Source: Hyphomicrobiales bacterium
GTDB lineage: Bacteria; Pseudomonadota; Alphaproteobacteria; Rhizobiales; Beijerinckiaceae
Direction: 5' to 3'
Assembly: GCA_003963405.1 (NCBI GenBank)
Contig: RXIY01000064.1
Location: 62,001-126,000, forward strand
DNA length: 64,000 bases
In this document: piece after piece, positions 34,459-43,013 of the stretch
Layout: each line of letters starts with the position of its first letter
Numbering within the stretch: position 1 is the first letter of the stretch
Notes under the pieces: model-generated
The model's database searches: none
What the model saw: only the letters and a program-made list of their open reading frames with translations
Told to the model about the DNA's origin: nothing
Made by a program: the position numbers and the translations under genes

Positions 34459-34884
34459 TCAGTCTCGCGCGATGATGTTGATCTTCTTGATCACCCGCTC
34501 GGGCTCGGGCCGGACGAGATCGACCGAGAGCAGGCCGTTGACGAGATCGGCGCCCAGAACCTGCATGCCGTCGGCGAGCAGGAAGGCGCGCTGGAACTGC
34601 CGCGCGGCGATGCCGCGGTGGAGGAAATGCCGCTCGCGCTCCTCGACCTGCCGGCCACGGATGACGAGCTGGTTTTCCTCGAGCGACACATCGAGCTGGT
34701 CGCGCGTGAAGCCGGCGACGGCCAGGGTGATGCGCAGCCGCTCGGGCTCGTTCTCGGTGCGCGGAAGCCGCTCGATATTGTAGGGCGGATAGCCATCCGT
34801 GCCGCTGCGCGTCACCCGGTCGAGGGCGCGTTCGATTTCGTCGAAACCGAGGAGGAACGGAGAGTTGAGCGGGGGACGCGACAT
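34459..34884 (-). CDS. Small heat shock protein, Hsp20 family
   Basis: The 141-residue protein has the alpha-crystallin domain (about residues 33-125): YNIERLPRTENEPERLRITLAVAGF, then QLVIRGRQ, and the GLLSVDLVRPEPE end with a short tail carrying an IKKINI-like I-x-I element. It holds unfolding proteins for refolding. The 5' leader shows an AGAAGGG ribosome site, but I could not draw a convincing ROSE thermometer. The 196 nt upstream to the next gene show no clear sigma-32 promoter. Confidence 0.92.
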   Translation of the reverse strand: MSRPPLNSPFLLGFDEIERALDRVTRSGTDGYPPYNIERLPRTENEPERLRITLAVAGFTRDQLDVSLEENQLVIRGRQVEERERHFLHRGIAARQFQRAFLLADGMQVLGADLVNGLLSVDLVRPEPERVIKKINIIARD

Positions 34885-35081
34885 TGTCTGAAGCCCTTCT
34901 GGCGCCTCTATCTTCGCCGTGACCCGTCTGGCGTCCGGCAGTCAATTTATGGCCGAGCGCGCAGGCGCGATCAAGCGGGGCGTCGTCGCCGCATGCGCGC
35001 AGCCTCGCGTCCTTGGCCATTGACGCAGGCGCCGCGCGCCCCCATCTGCGGGACACTCTTAGCCAAGGAACAGGCGCTCCC

Positions 35082-35474
35082 ATGCCTCCTGTCACGCTGC
35101 GGCTGGCGCTCGCGCCAATCGCTCTCGCGCCCTTCGCCGCGCATGCCGAGGAAACGCCCGCGATCGTCGCGCCCGAGCCCGACCGCTTCACCCTCCAGCC
35201 CGTGGACGGCGGTTTTTTGCGGATGAACCGCGAAACCGGCGCGGTCTCCTGGTGCTCGGCCAAGGACGGCGTCGCCGTCTGCCGGATCGGGGCCGACGAG
35301 CGGGCGACGCTCGAAGCGGAGATCGAGCGCCTGAGCGCCGAGAACGCCAGACTGAAAACCGAGGCGGCGAAAGGGCTGGCGCCCGGCGAGCAGGAATTCG
35401 AGCGGGCGCTCTCCTTTACCGAGCGCTTCCTGCGACGCATACTCAGACTGTTCAAGGAAGAAGCGCCGAATTGA
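35082..35474 (+). CDS. Small secreted protein, coiled-coil C-terminus
   Basis: The 130-residue protein has a signal peptide (cleavage near AHAEE, residue 21), then a short domain with two cysteines (SWCSAKDG and AVCRIG) that may form a disulfide. A helical, charged second half follows (about residues 80-130, with a Glu/Leu/Arg pattern). It resembles small conserved proteins of Rhizobiales that precede a DUF6460 gene. The start at 35082 follows AAGGAACAGG. Function unknown. Confidence 0.75.
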   Translation: MPPVTLRLALAPIALAPFAAHAEETPAIVAPEPDRFTLQPVDGGFLRMNRETGAVSWCSAKDGVAVCRIGADERATLEAEIERLSAENARLKTEAAKGLAPGEQEFERALSFTERFLRRILRLFKEEAPN

Positions 35475-35600
35475 CGAAAAGGCCTTCTCGGCATGACGGA
35501 CGACGGACCCTTCGCCAATTGGCCGCATCTCGACAAGCCCGCGCGCCCGGCGCGGCACCTTGCTTTTCTCCCCGACCCAACCGAAACGGAACCGCAATCC

Positions 35601-35879
35601 ATGGCGTCGAAGAACGCGATCGAAAATTTTCTCGGCGGCTCGCCGATCAACGTCGCCGTGCGCCTTTTTTTCATCTCTCTCGTCGTCGGCGCGCTGCTGA
35701 TGTGGCTGGAGTTGCGGCCGATCGACATTCTGCGCGGCGTGCAGGCCTTCTTCGACCGAATCTATCACCTGGGCTTCGGCGCCGTGCGGGAGCTTGTCAG
35801 CTATGTGCTGGCGGGCGCCGTTTTCGTCGTGCCGGCCTGGCTCGTCTTGCGGCTGATGAGCGTGGGCGGCCGGAGATGA
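35601..35879 (+). CDS. DUF6460 family integral membrane protein
   Basis: The 92-residue protein begins AIENFLGGSPINVAVRLFF and has two membrane helices (about residues 15-35 and 65-88) around an IDILRGVQAFFDRI amphipathic stretch, matching DUF6460. The ATG at 35601 gives the family-type start, although an in-frame ATG at 35493 would add 36 mostly polar residues and cannot be excluded. The stop overlaps the next start (ATGA at 35876-35879), so the downstream gene is coupled. Confidence 0.75.
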   Translation: MASKNAIENFLGGSPINVAVRLFFISLVVGALLMWLELRPIDILRGVQAFFDRIYHLGFGAVRELVSYVLAGAVFVVPAWLVLRLMSVGGRR

Positions 35880-36184
35880 GGCGTGCGCTTCTTCTCCTTG
35901 CCGGGTTCATCGCGTCGTTTGGCGCGGCGCCAGCTCAGGCGGCGAGCGACGACGCCTGGCGGGAGTTTCGCGCGAGCGTCCGGAAGAGTTGCGAAGCGGC
36001 TGTGGCCGGCCGGCTCGATCGCGCAACGATCGAGGTCGATCCCTTCGGCAGCGAGACTTACGGCGTCGCGCTCGCCAAAGGCGTGTCGAGGGACGCAAAA
36101 GCGCCGCGCGTCATCGTTTGCATCTACGACAAGCGTTCGAAGCGGGCGGAGGCGAGCGGCGAATTTGCGCCCGGATCTCAGTAG
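35876..36184 (+). CDS. Small secreted protein of unknown function
   Basis: The 102-residue protein has a signal peptide (cleavage near AQAAS, residue 22). Its mature part has two cysteines (RKSCEAAV, VIVCIYD) that could pair, and a short DPFGSETYGVALAKG segment. I do not recognise it. It is translationally coupled to the DUF6460 gene (ATGA) and its last 7 nt overlap the convergent extensin-family gene. Confidence 0.7.
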   Translation: MRRALLLLAGFIASFGAAPAQAASDDAWREFRASVRKSCEAAVAGRLDRATIEVDPFGSETYGVALAKGVSRDAKAPRVIVCIYDKRSKRAEASGEFAPGSQ

Positions 36185-37074
36185 CGCTTGCGGATCGACG
36201 AGGTCAGATCGGGGTCGCCCGCCGCCGGATCGTCCCGACGCGGCGGCAGCGGCGCCTCGGGCGCGGCGAGCGGGCCGAAGCCGTCGCCGCCGTCGAAGGC
36301 GGCGCGCGGCGGCCGGCCGGTCGTGTCATTGTCGGTCTCCTCGCCGGCGGCGGGCCGCGCATTGCGCATGGCGATCAGCGGGGACTCTTCTGGCGGCGGC
36401 GGGGTCTCTTGCGGGGCGGGCTTGCAGATCGAGCGGCCCGACCTTCCGTGCATGGCGAGATCGACGTGTATATGATTGTAATGGAAGGCGTTCGAGCCCG
36501 GCGACAGCACGGTGGTGAAATGGTCGCACGAACCTCGATGCACATCCATCAGAAAGGCGCGCGTCTGCTCGTCGCCGCGCCACCAGTCCCGCACGAGCGT
36601 GATCTGACGCCCGTCCTCCAGCACGAAGCCGCCGATGTCGAGCGCATTGCCGAAGGCGTGTTCGGACAGCTGCGCGCCGCTTTGGTTGTTCATGCCCCGG
36701 CAGGCGTAGGAGCCCATTGAATCAATGCGCGCCACGCGGGCGCCGAGCCGCGCCTGCGCGGCCGGCTGGACGGTGTCGGCGAGCCATTGGTCGAGCTCGG
36801 CGACCATGGAGCAGTCGAGCGTGGCGGTCGCGTTGAAAGCCACCGCGCCGCCCTGAAGCGCCGTCACCTTGAACGGCTTCGTGAGGCCGCAGACGCCCGG
36901 ACCCTCGACCTCGCTCGCAAGCGCGATGAAGTCGGACGGCTGCACGCGTCTTTGCGCGATGCAGGCGTTTTCAGCCTGCGTGCGCCAGGCGGGCCGCTGC
37001 GGGCGGAACGGCCCGGCGCACCCCGCGAGCGTCGCGGCGGCGGAAAGGAAGAGGAGCGTGGCGCGGCGGACCAT
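36178..37074 (-). CDS. Extensin-family lipoprotein (peptidase M15-like fold)
   Basis: The 298-residue protein has a lipoprotein signal with LAGC at residues 16-19. The core (about 35-215) matches the Extensin_like_C family: the MGSYACRGMNNQSG segment, then SEHAFGNALDIGGF and FHYNHIHVDLAMHG, which are the H-x(6)-D and H-x-H zinc-site pattern of LAS peptidases. This suggests peptidoglycan peptide cleavage at the outer or inner membrane. The remaining C-terminal third is a Pro/Ala/Asp-rich low-complexity tail. It converges with the small secreted protein before it. Confidence 0.85.
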   Translation of the reverse strand: MVRRATLLFLSAAATLAGCAGPFRPQRPAWRTQAENACIAQRRVQPSDFIALASEVEGPGVCGLTKPFKVTALQGGAVAFNATATLDCSMVAELDQWLADTVQPAAQARLGARVARIDSMGSYACRGMNNQSGAQLSEHAFGNALDIGGFVLEDGRQITLVRDWWRGDEQTRAFLMDVHRGSCDHFTTVLSPGSNAFHYNHIHVDLAMHGRSGRSICKPAPQETPPPPEESPLIAMRNARPAAGEETDNDTTGRPPRAAFDGGDGFGPLAAPEAPLPPRRDDPAAGDPDLTSSIRKRY

Positions 37075-37158
37075 GCCGCGAGGGTGGCGGACGCTTGGTT
37101 AAGCGAGCGTCGAAAAGTTTAGTTAACCCGCGAAATATCAGCCGCCTGTCGGAGACAG

Positions 37159-37186
37159 AAAAAACGGCCGGCGCTTCCGCCGGCCG
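37159..37186 (-). terminator. Intrinsic terminator of the DUF2852 gene
   Basis: On the minus strand a perfect 9-bp G+C stem (complement of 37178-37186 with 37165-37173, four-base loop) is followed by six U residues. It ends the DUF2852 transcript before the extensin-family gene. Confidence 0.9.
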
Positions 37187-37206
37187 CAAAAGGGGAGAAG
37201 GGAAGC

Positions 37207-37677
37207 TTACCGCCCCGCGCCGCCCTTGCGGGCGCGCATGAAGGAATCGAATTCCTCGCGGTCGCGCGCGCGGCGCAGCTCGGAGATATGTTCGGCGAAG
37301 TCGCGCTCCGCCTCGGCGAGCTTGCGGCGCTCCTCCTCCAGACGGGCGAGCTCGCCCTCGCGCCATTCGTCGAAGGCGACATTGCCGGTCGAGCGCATGA
37401 AGGACGGACCCGCCCAGCCGCCGCTCGCGGCCTCGCGCGAGACGTCGTCGAAGGCCGCCCTGACCTTGGCCCCCTGCTCGGCCGCGAAGGAGAAGAGGTC
37501 GCCCCGATAGCCGAAGCTCCGGCCCCACAGCTTCATGAACAGCAGGGCGAGCCCGATCGGCCAGAAGATGAAGAAGCCGAGAACGATGGCCGCGACTTCG
37601 AACGGCCTCCAATGCGCGCACCCTCCCTGACGGCCCCAGGGCGAGGCGGACATTCGGGAATCATGATCGCAGCTCAT
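37207..37677 (-). CDS. DUF2852 family membrane protein
   Basis: The 156-residue protein has a single hydrophobic helix (about residues 27-48: VAAIVLGFFIFWPIGLALLF) after HWRPFEV, then a charged coiled coil (about 100-145, EEERRKLAEAERDFAEHI) and a basic tail. This matches DUF2852 of alphaproteobacteria. The ATG at 37675-37677 is chosen since GGAG lies about seven nucleotides upstream; M9 is an alternative. Function unknown. The promoter region is shared with the divergent glyA-like gene. Confidence 0.85.
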   Translation of the reverse strand: MSCDHDSRMSASPWGRQGGCAHWRPFEVAAIVLGFFIFWPIGLALLFMKLWGRSFGYRGDLFSFAAEQGAKVRAAFDDVSREAASGGWAGPSFMRSTGNVAFDEWREGELARLEEERRKLAEAERDFAEHISELRRARDREEFDSFMRARKGGAGR

Positions 37678-37723
37678 ATGTGGCTCCAGTCTGATGCTCG
37701 GCCCGTCGAGCGCGCCGATGTGA

Positions 37724-37742
37724 ATGTTATAGATATTAACAT
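37724..37742. promoter_or_regulatory. AT-rich palindromic operator candidate
   Basis: ATGTTA (37724-37729) and TAACAT (37737-37742) are perfect inverted arms around a 7-nt A/T-rich centre. It lies in a short A+T-rich island between the divergent DUF2852 and SHMT-like genes. The form would suit a TetR-, LysR- or MarR-type dimer. Confidence 0.55.
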
Positions 37743-37815
37743 AGACTTCCGCAAGGCGCGGAGCTCATGCGCGCCCGCCGTCCGGCCGCGCCGCATGTCT
37801 CGCCGGATGGTCTCG

Positions 37816-37837
37816 TTTGCGAAGTCGATTTGCGAAG
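37816..37837. repeat. Tandem 9-mer upstream of the SHMT-like gene
   Basis: TTTGCGAAG occurs at 37816-37824 and again at 37829-37837, a 13-nt period. It ends 59 nt before the glyA-like start codon. It could be a direct-repeat operator. Confidence 0.5.
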
Positions 37838-37895
37838 ACGCGCGCGAGCCGGCACAGTCTCCTTTCGACAGTGGAGCCGCGAGATTCGAAACGCG

Positions 37896-39155
37896 ATGTC
37901 CAATCCTCCCGACGGCTATTTCTCCCGCGGCCTCGAGGCCGATCCGGAACTCGCGCGCGCCATCGACGGCGAGCTCGCCCGCCAGCGCGAGGGGATCGAG
38001 CTCATCGCCTCGGAGAATATCGTCTCGCGCCTCGTGCTCGAGGCGCAGGGGTCCGTGCTCACCAACAAGACCGTCGAGGGCGCCGCTTTCGCCCGCTATT
38101 ACGGCGGCGCCGAATTCGCCGACGCCATCGAGAGCCTCGCAATCGAGCGCGCCAGAAAACTCTTTTGCTGCCGCTTCGCCAATGTGCAGCCGCATTCGGG
38201 CTCCAACGCCAACGCCGGCGTGTTTCTGGGCCTTCTTCGCCTCGGCGACCCCATTCTCTCGATGAATGTCGCAGCGGGCGGCCATATCAGCCACGGACAT
38301 CCCGCGACGCTGACCGGGCGCGATTACAAGATTGCGCATTATGGCGTGAACCGCGTCACCGAAAGGATCGACCTCGACGAGGTTCGCGATCTCGCCCGCG
38401 CGACGCGGCCGCGCATGATCGTGGCCGGCGGCTCCGCCTATCCGCGAACGATCGACTTTTCGGGCTTTCGCGCCATCGCCGACGAGGTCGGCGCCTTTCT
38501 TCTCGTCGACATGGCGCATGTCGCCGGCCTCGTCGCCACGGGGCTTTATCCCGATCCCGTCCCGCACGCCCATGTGGTGACCACGACGACCTACAAATCC
38601 CTGCGCGGCGCGCGCGGCGGGCTCGTTCTGTGGAACGACGACAGCCTTTCGAAGCGCATCGACGCAGGGATTTTTCCTGGCGTTCAGGGCTCCGTGATGC
38701 TGCACGCCGTCGCCGGCAAGGCGGCCTGCCTCGGCGAGGCGCTGCGCCCCGAATTTCGGGCTTACAACGAAGCCGTTCTCGACAATGCGCGCACGCTCGC
38801 GCACGCCCTCGACGCGGCGGGCCTGCGCATCGTGACGGGCGGAACGGACATGGGGCTCATGCTCGTCGATCTCTCCGCGACAGGCGTGACGGGAGACGTC
38901 GCCGCAAGGGCGCTCGAGGCGGCGGGGCTCGCCGTCAACAAGAACATTATCCCCTTCGATCCGCGCCCGCCGGAGGCGCCCTCCGGCCTGCGGCTTTCGA
39001 GCAACGCCGGAACCACGCGCGGCTTCGGCGCCGCCGAATTCCGGCAGATTGGCGCCTGGATCGCCGGCGTCGTCGCCGATCCTTCAAATGGCTCGCTCAT
39101 CGCCGCGGCGCGCGACGACGTGCTGGCGCTGTGCCGCGCCTTTCCTATCTACTGA
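37896..39155 (+). CDS. Divergent serine hydroxymethyltransferase paralogue
   Basis: The 419-residue protein is a fold-type I PLP enzyme of the GlyA family, which interconverts serine and glycine with tetrahydrofolate. It keeps ELIASENI near residue 45, QPHSGSNANAGVF near residue 100, VDMAHVAGLVATG near residue 207, and the PLP lysine K234. It differs from standard GlyA in the lysine loop: usual TTTTHKTLRGPRGG is here TTTTYKSLRGARGG, with tyrosine (Y233) instead of the conserved histidine. In the HGHPATLTGRDY stretch the usual HGA-x-x-N/S pattern is lost. It may be a second SHMT with a changed substrate, for example alpha-methylserine. The ATG at 37896 is family-like; the Arg-rich upstream extension is not. 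Confidence 0.85.
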   Translation: MSNPPDGYFSRGLEADPELARAIDGELARQREGIELIASENIVSRLVLEAQGSVLTNKTVEGAAFARYYGGAEFADAIESLAIERARKLFCCRFANVQPHSGSNANAGVFLGLLRLGDPILSMNVAAGGHISHGHPATLTGRDYKIAHYGVNRVTERIDLDEVRDLARATRPRMIVAGGSAYPRTIDFSGFRAIADEVGAFLLVDMAHVAGLVATGLYPDPVPHAHVVTTTTYKSLRGARGGLVLWNDDSLSKRIDAGIFPGVQGSVMLHAVAGKAACLGEALRPEFRAYNEAVLDNARTLAHALDAAGLRIVTGGTDMGLMLVDLSATGVTGDVAARALEAAGLAVNKNIIPFDPRPPEAPSGLRLSSNAGTTRGFGAAEFRQIGAWIAGVVADPSNGSLIAAARDDVLALCRAFPIY

Positions 39156-39180
39156 CGAGGCTCGAAAAACAGCGGCGGTC

Positions 39181-40374
39181 ATGGCGGATTCTCTCACGGC
39201 GCGCTTCGTTCAGTCTCTCGACCGCGTCGACGCCGCGGCCTGGGACGCCTGCGCCAATCCGCGCGCGACGGCGCCCGACGACGGCGAGCGCCACAATCCT
39301 TTCATCTCGTACGCCTTCCTTCATGCGCTGGAACGCTCGGGCTCGGTCGGCCGCGCCAGCGGCTGGTCTCCCCTTCATGTGCTGGTCGAGGATGCGGGCG
39401 GGCGCCTCGTCGCCTGCGCGCCGACCTATCTCAAGTCGCACAGTCTCGGCGAATATGTCTTCGATCAGGGATGGGCCCAGGCCTATGAGCGCGCCGGCGG
39501 GCGCTATTACCCCAAGCTGCAGGTCGCGGCGCCCTTCACCCCCGTCACCGGCCGCCGCCTCCTCGTCGCGCAAGGCGCGCCTGCGGGCGCGCAGGCGGCC
39601 CTGATCGCGGCCCTGCGCGGCCTGCGGCAGGCCGTCGGCGCCTCTTCGATCCACTTGACGTTCCCGACGCGCGCCGACGCCGAGACGCTGCGCGCGGCGG
39701 GCTTCATATTGCGCGCGGGGGAGCAGTTTCATTTCTTCAATGAAGGCTATCGAGACTTCGACGATTTTCTCGACGCGCTCTCGGCGCGCAAGCGCAAGGC
39801 GATCCGCCGCGAGCGGCGGGACGCGCAGGAGGGGCTCGTCATCGAACGTCTCACCGGCGGCGAGATTGCGCCCGCGCATTGGGACGCTTTCTTCGCCTTC
39901 TACATGGACACGGGCGCGCGCAAATGGGGGCGGCCCTATCTGACGCGGGCCTTCTTCGACGCGATCGGCGAGACGATGGCGGATCGCATTCTGCTGGTGA
40001 TGGCGCGTGTCGGCGGCGACTATGTTGCGGGCGCGATCAACTTTCTCGGCGACGACGCCATTTACGGCCGCAATTGGGGCGCTCGCGTCGAGCGGCCCTT
40101 CCTGCATTTCGAGGTCTGCTATTATCAGGCGATCGAACATGCGCTCATGAACGGCTATAAACGCGTCGAAGCGGGCGCGCAGGGCGAGCACAAGCTCGCG
40201 CGCGGCTATCGGCCCGTCGTCACCTGGTCCGCGCATGAATTTGCCGACGAAAATCTTGCCGCCGCCGTCGCGGATTATTGCCGGCGCGAGCGGCGCGCGC
40301 TCGACGACATGATCGCCGAACAGGAAGCCTTGCTGCCTTTTCGCAGCAGCCAGACGAAGGAGACTGCCTCATGA
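39181..40374 (+). CDS. FemAB/BioF2-like acetyltransferase, DUF482 family
   Basis: The 397-residue cytosolic protein matches the DUF482 'peptidogalycan biosynthesis' family with a doubled GNAT-like fold. Recognisable are [55 protein letters not shown], the [13 protein letters not shown] basic helix, and GRNWGA with HFEVCYYQ, ending KLARGYRPV. Its substrate is not known; relation to FemAB suggests aminoacyl or acyl transfer. It lies 25 nt after the glyA-like gene and overlaps the next gene (ATGA), so the three probably form an operon. Confidence 0.88.
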   Translation: MADSLTARFVQSLDRVDAAAWDACANPRATAPDDGERHNPFISYAFLHALERSGSVGRASGWSPLHVLVEDAGGRLVACAPTYLKSHSLGEYVFDQGWAQAYERAGGRYYPKLQVAAPFTPVTGRRLLVAQGAPAGAQAALIAALRGLRQAVGASSIHLTFPTRADAETLRAAGFILRAGEQFHFFNEGYRDFDDFLDALSARKRKAIRRERRDAQEGLVIERLTGGEIAPAHWDAFFAFYMDTGARKWGRPYLTRAFFDAIGETMADRILLVMARVGGDYVAGAINFLGDDAIYGRNWGARVERPFLHFEVCYYQAIEHALMNGYKRVEAGAQGEHKLARGYRPVVTWSAHEFADENLAAAVADYCRRERRALDDMIAEQEALLPFRSSQTKETAS

Positions 40375-40844
40375 GCGAGACGCAACGGCCCCCACTGCCC
40401 CCTTTCACGCGCGAGGCCGCGATCCAGAAAGTGCGCATGGCGGAAGACGCCTGGAACACGCGCGATCCCGAACGCGTGTCGCTTGCCTATACGATCGACA
40501 GCCGCTGGCGCAATCGCGCCGAATTCCCCCGCGGCCGCGCCGAGATCCTCGAATTCCTCAAACGCAAATGGGCGCGGGAGCTCGACTACCGCCTCATCAA
40601 GGAATTGTGGACCTTCGACGACAATCGCATCGCCGTGCGCTTCGCCTATGAATGGCGCGACGATTCCGGAAGCTGGTTCCGCTCGCATGGCAACGAGAAT
40701 TGGGAGTTCGACGAGAACGGGCTGATGCGCCTGCGTTTCGCGAGCATCAACGATCAGCCGATCAGCGAGGCCGAACGCAAATATCGCTGGCCGCTCGGGC
40801 CCCGCCCAAAGGATCATCCCGGCCTCTCGGATCTCGGCCTCTGA
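40371..40844 (+). CDS. DUF1348/NTF2-like family protein
   Basis: The 157-residue protein matches the nuclear-transport-factor-2-like DUF1348 family: [62 protein letters not shown], and [15 protein letters not shown]. These form a cone-shaped fold often used for small-molecule binding or isomerase chemistry; no catalytic role is established. The ATGA overlap at 40371-40374 couples it to the FemAB-like gene. Confidence 0.9.
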   Translation: MSETQRPPLPPFTREAAIQKVRMAEDAWNTRDPERVSLAYTIDSRWRNRAEFPRGRAEILEFLKRKWARELDYRLIKELWTFDDNRIAVRFAYEWRDDSGSWFRSHGNENWEFDENGLMRLRFASINDQPISEAERKYRWPLGPRPKDHPGLSDLGL

Positions 40845-40922
40845 GCCAAGACGCTTTTCGCGGGATTTGACGGCGCGGCGCGCGCGCGCGACATTTTTGG
40901 GGCAAAGGATCGGAGACGCGCA

Positions 40923-41141
40923 ATGACCCCTGCCGCCCTGCTCGCCATCGCGGTCGCCGCCGCCTGCGCTCTTGGCGGCTGCGCCGCAGCGCATCGACTC
41001 TTCAACCGCGCCGGCGCCTCACAGGCCCATTGCGATGCGCAGCGCAGGAACGGCGCGCAAAAATTCACGTCCCTTCTCCTCGGCGCCCTCGCCTGCGGGG
41101 CGGTCATGTTCGCAGCGCTCTATCTCGCGCCGGCGCCGTGA
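40923..41141 (+). CDS. Small two-helix membrane protein
   Basis: The 72-residue protein has an N-terminal hydrophobic helix (residues 4-22) with a GGC that resembles a lipobox, then a polar Arg/Gln-rich loop and a second helix (residues 50-70). It could be a lipoprotein or a plain two-span membrane protein. I do not recognise it. GGAGACGC lies just before the ATG. It converges with the Gdx-like gene 20 nt away. Confidence 0.6.
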   Translation: MTPAALLAIAVAAACALGGCAAAHRLFNRAGASQAHCDAQRRNGAQKFTSLLLGALACGAVMFAALYLAPAP

Positions 41142-41161
41142 CCGCGCGCGGGAAAGGCGCC

Positions 41162-41476
41162 TCACTCCGTCAGCCGCAGGCCGACGACGCCGAGCACCAC
41201 GAGCGCGATGCTGCACAGCCGCAGCGGCGTCGCGGGCTCTCCGAACCAGAAAATGCCCGTCGTCGCCGTGCCGGCTGCGCCGAGTCCCGTCCAGACGGCG
41301 TAAGCGGAGCCAATTGGCAGCGTGCGAACCGCGAGCGCGAGCAGGCCAGCGCTCGCGCCCATGGCGGCGAGTATGCCGATCGAGGGCCATAGCCGCGTGA
41401 AACCGCCGGCGGCTTTGAGCCAGACCGCCCAGGCGATCTCGAACAGCGCCGCAAACAGCAGGATGATCCAGCTCAT
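41162..41476 (-). CDS. SMR-family transporter, Gdx/SugE type (guanidinium exporter)
   Basis: The 104-residue protein has four membrane helices and the antiport glutamate E13 in ALFEIAWAVWLK. The segments PIGSAYAVWTGLGAAGTA and the C-terminal LRLCSIALVVLGVVGLRL match the Gdx/SugE branch rather than EmrE. Proteins of this branch export guanidinium in exchange for protons. I looked for a guanidine riboswitch in the 156 nt before it and found none of the known patterns. GGGGAG at a good distance supports the ATG at 41474-41476; longer TTG-started frames are not needed. Confidence 0.88.
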   Translation of the reverse strand: MSWIILLFAALFEIAWAVWLKAAGGFTRLWPSIGILAAMGASAGLLALAVRTLPIGSAYAVWTGLGAAGTATTGIFWFGEPATPLRLCSIALVVLGVVGLRLTE

Positions 41477-41632
41477 GTCACGTCTCCCCGGCTGCGGCGT
41501 CTCGCGGACGCGACGCAACTGAAACAAGGAGAGGAGGCTGCCGGTTCGCGGGCGCCGCAATGAAACCGCCCAGCCGACGAACCGCGCCTCATTTCGGCGC
41601 CGTTTGGCAGGTCAGTTGCGGGCGAATTCTCC

Positions 41633-42973
41633 GTGTTCTCGCAAAGTCATGGGTTGGAAAACTTGGCCCCCCTCCTCGTCGCGGCGACGCTGATCGTTTC
41701 CGCCTTTGCTCTTTCACTGAACCTGCCCGCGAAGGACGCGCTGGCGCGTAACGGGCAGGAAAGGGAGCGGACTGGCTGGCGATTGATCTTCGAGGAAAAT
41801 TTCGAGCGTCCGATCGGCGGAGAAGCCGCGCCCTGGATAAGGACGCCCCCGGGAAGGGCCGACCCCTTCGACGACGACGGCGACTATTTTCATGCGACCG
41901 GCGGCGCGGATTTCACCCGGCAGCTCGACTCCTTCGACACCTACCGACAAACATTCCGATTTGGAAAAGACGGATGGCTGACCGCGGAACTCTCTGCGCG
42001 CGATCCGGAAAAGGTTGGAAAGCCCAAAAATCCGCCGTCATTGACGAATGTCGCCATCAACGGCGAACCGGCGGCGCTGCTGAGCGAGCCGGATCATCAT
42101 GGGGGAATCATCATCCGCCCCACGCATCCGCTTCCCACCCAATACCGCATCGAGTATTCGCTTGTGGGGTTGGATTTCGGCGGCAGCCGCAACGGCCAGT
42201 GGGCCTATTCGGGGCGCGTCAACGGCTACGCCGAAAACGGGGCGAAGACGCGCCACCCCTGGGCGTTTGGCCCGAGCAACGAAATTGCGAAGCCCTATGC
42301 CGACTGGTTCGGCGTCAAAAATACGAACGGCTTCTACTTTCTGGCTATTGTGGATTACCCGGACCCGTTTCCCCGCAACAACGTCTTCATTCATACACAC
42401 CGCAAAGTCGCGATCGACGCTTACACCATGGCGGAGAAGCCTTCCTTCCAGCTCTGCGCTCCCTCGGGAAATCATGTCACTCAGGACAACACGGTAAATG
42501 CCCTGTTCTTTTCTCCGGGCGGCATGGTCGAGAGCGAGCCCGTCTCGGCAAGCGAATGCGGAACGACTTACGGCGACGCGCGCGCCGCTCCGCCAGTGGT
42601 CTCGGCCGCGCAGCTGACGCCCGAGGTCCTGCCCGGCGAAAGATATCGTTTTGCGATCGAGCGCGACCGAACGGGCTACACACTCGAAATCCAGGGCAAT
42701 TTCCGTTTCTCCGGGAAAGCGACTTATCGTTTTCGCCGCGCATTTCTCCAGGATGGCCATCCCATCTGGCACTACAATCAGACGCGCGAGGAATATGACG
42801 GCGCTTACGACCGTTCGTTTACCTACAAGGGTCCCTTCGGCCTGTTGGAAATCCCGCATAGCTGGCCGAAAGACTCGGCCTATCCCGATTTTTTCATCAT
42901 CGGCGATCCGCACACCAACTATTATGAAGGAACGGCCGCGATCGCCGACATCCGCCTCTACGAGCGCGACTGA
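41633..42973 (+). CDS. Secreted protein, possible concanavalin A-like/glycan-binding fold
   Basis: The 446-residue protein starts at a GTG with no strong ribosome site; a nearby in-frame TTG (residue 8) is an alternative. A hydrophobic segment (about 12-30) acts as signal or anchor. The mature part is rich in Trp, Tyr, Phe and Asp, with short beta-like stretches: LIFEENFERP, RQTFRFGKDGWLTAELSARD, GGIIIRPTHPLPTQYRIEYS, and DFFIIGDPHTNYYEGTAAIADIRLY at the end. This suggests a jelly-roll (laminarinase- or LamG-like) domain, but I cannot assign a family and see no E-x-D-x-E pair. Its G+C content is visibly lower than its neighbours, hinting at transfer. Confidence 0.75.
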   Translation: MFSQSHGLENLAPLLVAATLIVSAFALSLNLPAKDALARNGQERERTGWRLIFEENFERPIGGEAAPWIRTPPGRADPFDDDGDYFHATGGADFTRQLDSFDTYRQTFRFGKDGWLTAELSARDPEKVGKPKNPPSLTNVAINGEPAALLSEPDHHGGIIIRPTHPLPTQYRIEYSLVGLDFGGSRNGQWAYSGRVNGYAENGAKTRHPWAFGPSNEIAKPYADWFGVKNTNGFYFLAIVDYPDPFPRNNVFIHTHRKVAIDAYTMAEKPSFQLCAPSGNHVTQDNTVNALFFSPGGMVESEPVSASECGTTYGDARAAPPVVSAAQLTPEVLPGERYRFAIERDRTGYTLEIQGNFRFSGKATYRFRRAFLQDGHPIWHYNQTREEYDGAYDRSFTYKGPFGLLEIPHSWPKDSAYPDFFIIGDPHTNYYEGTAAIADIRLYERD

Positions 42974-43013
42974 GACGACAGGGAGGAAGCCTGGAACTTC
43001 CCGGAGGAAGCCC

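Noticed and set aside
34885-34980. ROSE-type RNA thermometer before Hsp20
   Set aside because: The ribosome site AGAAGGG is not opposed by the expected U-U/C-G-C-U element, and only short stems could be drawn.
41477-41632. Guanidine riboswitch before the Gdx/SugE gene
   Set aside because: No ykkC or mini-ykkC conserved blocks (such as ACGG loops in twin hairpins) were found.
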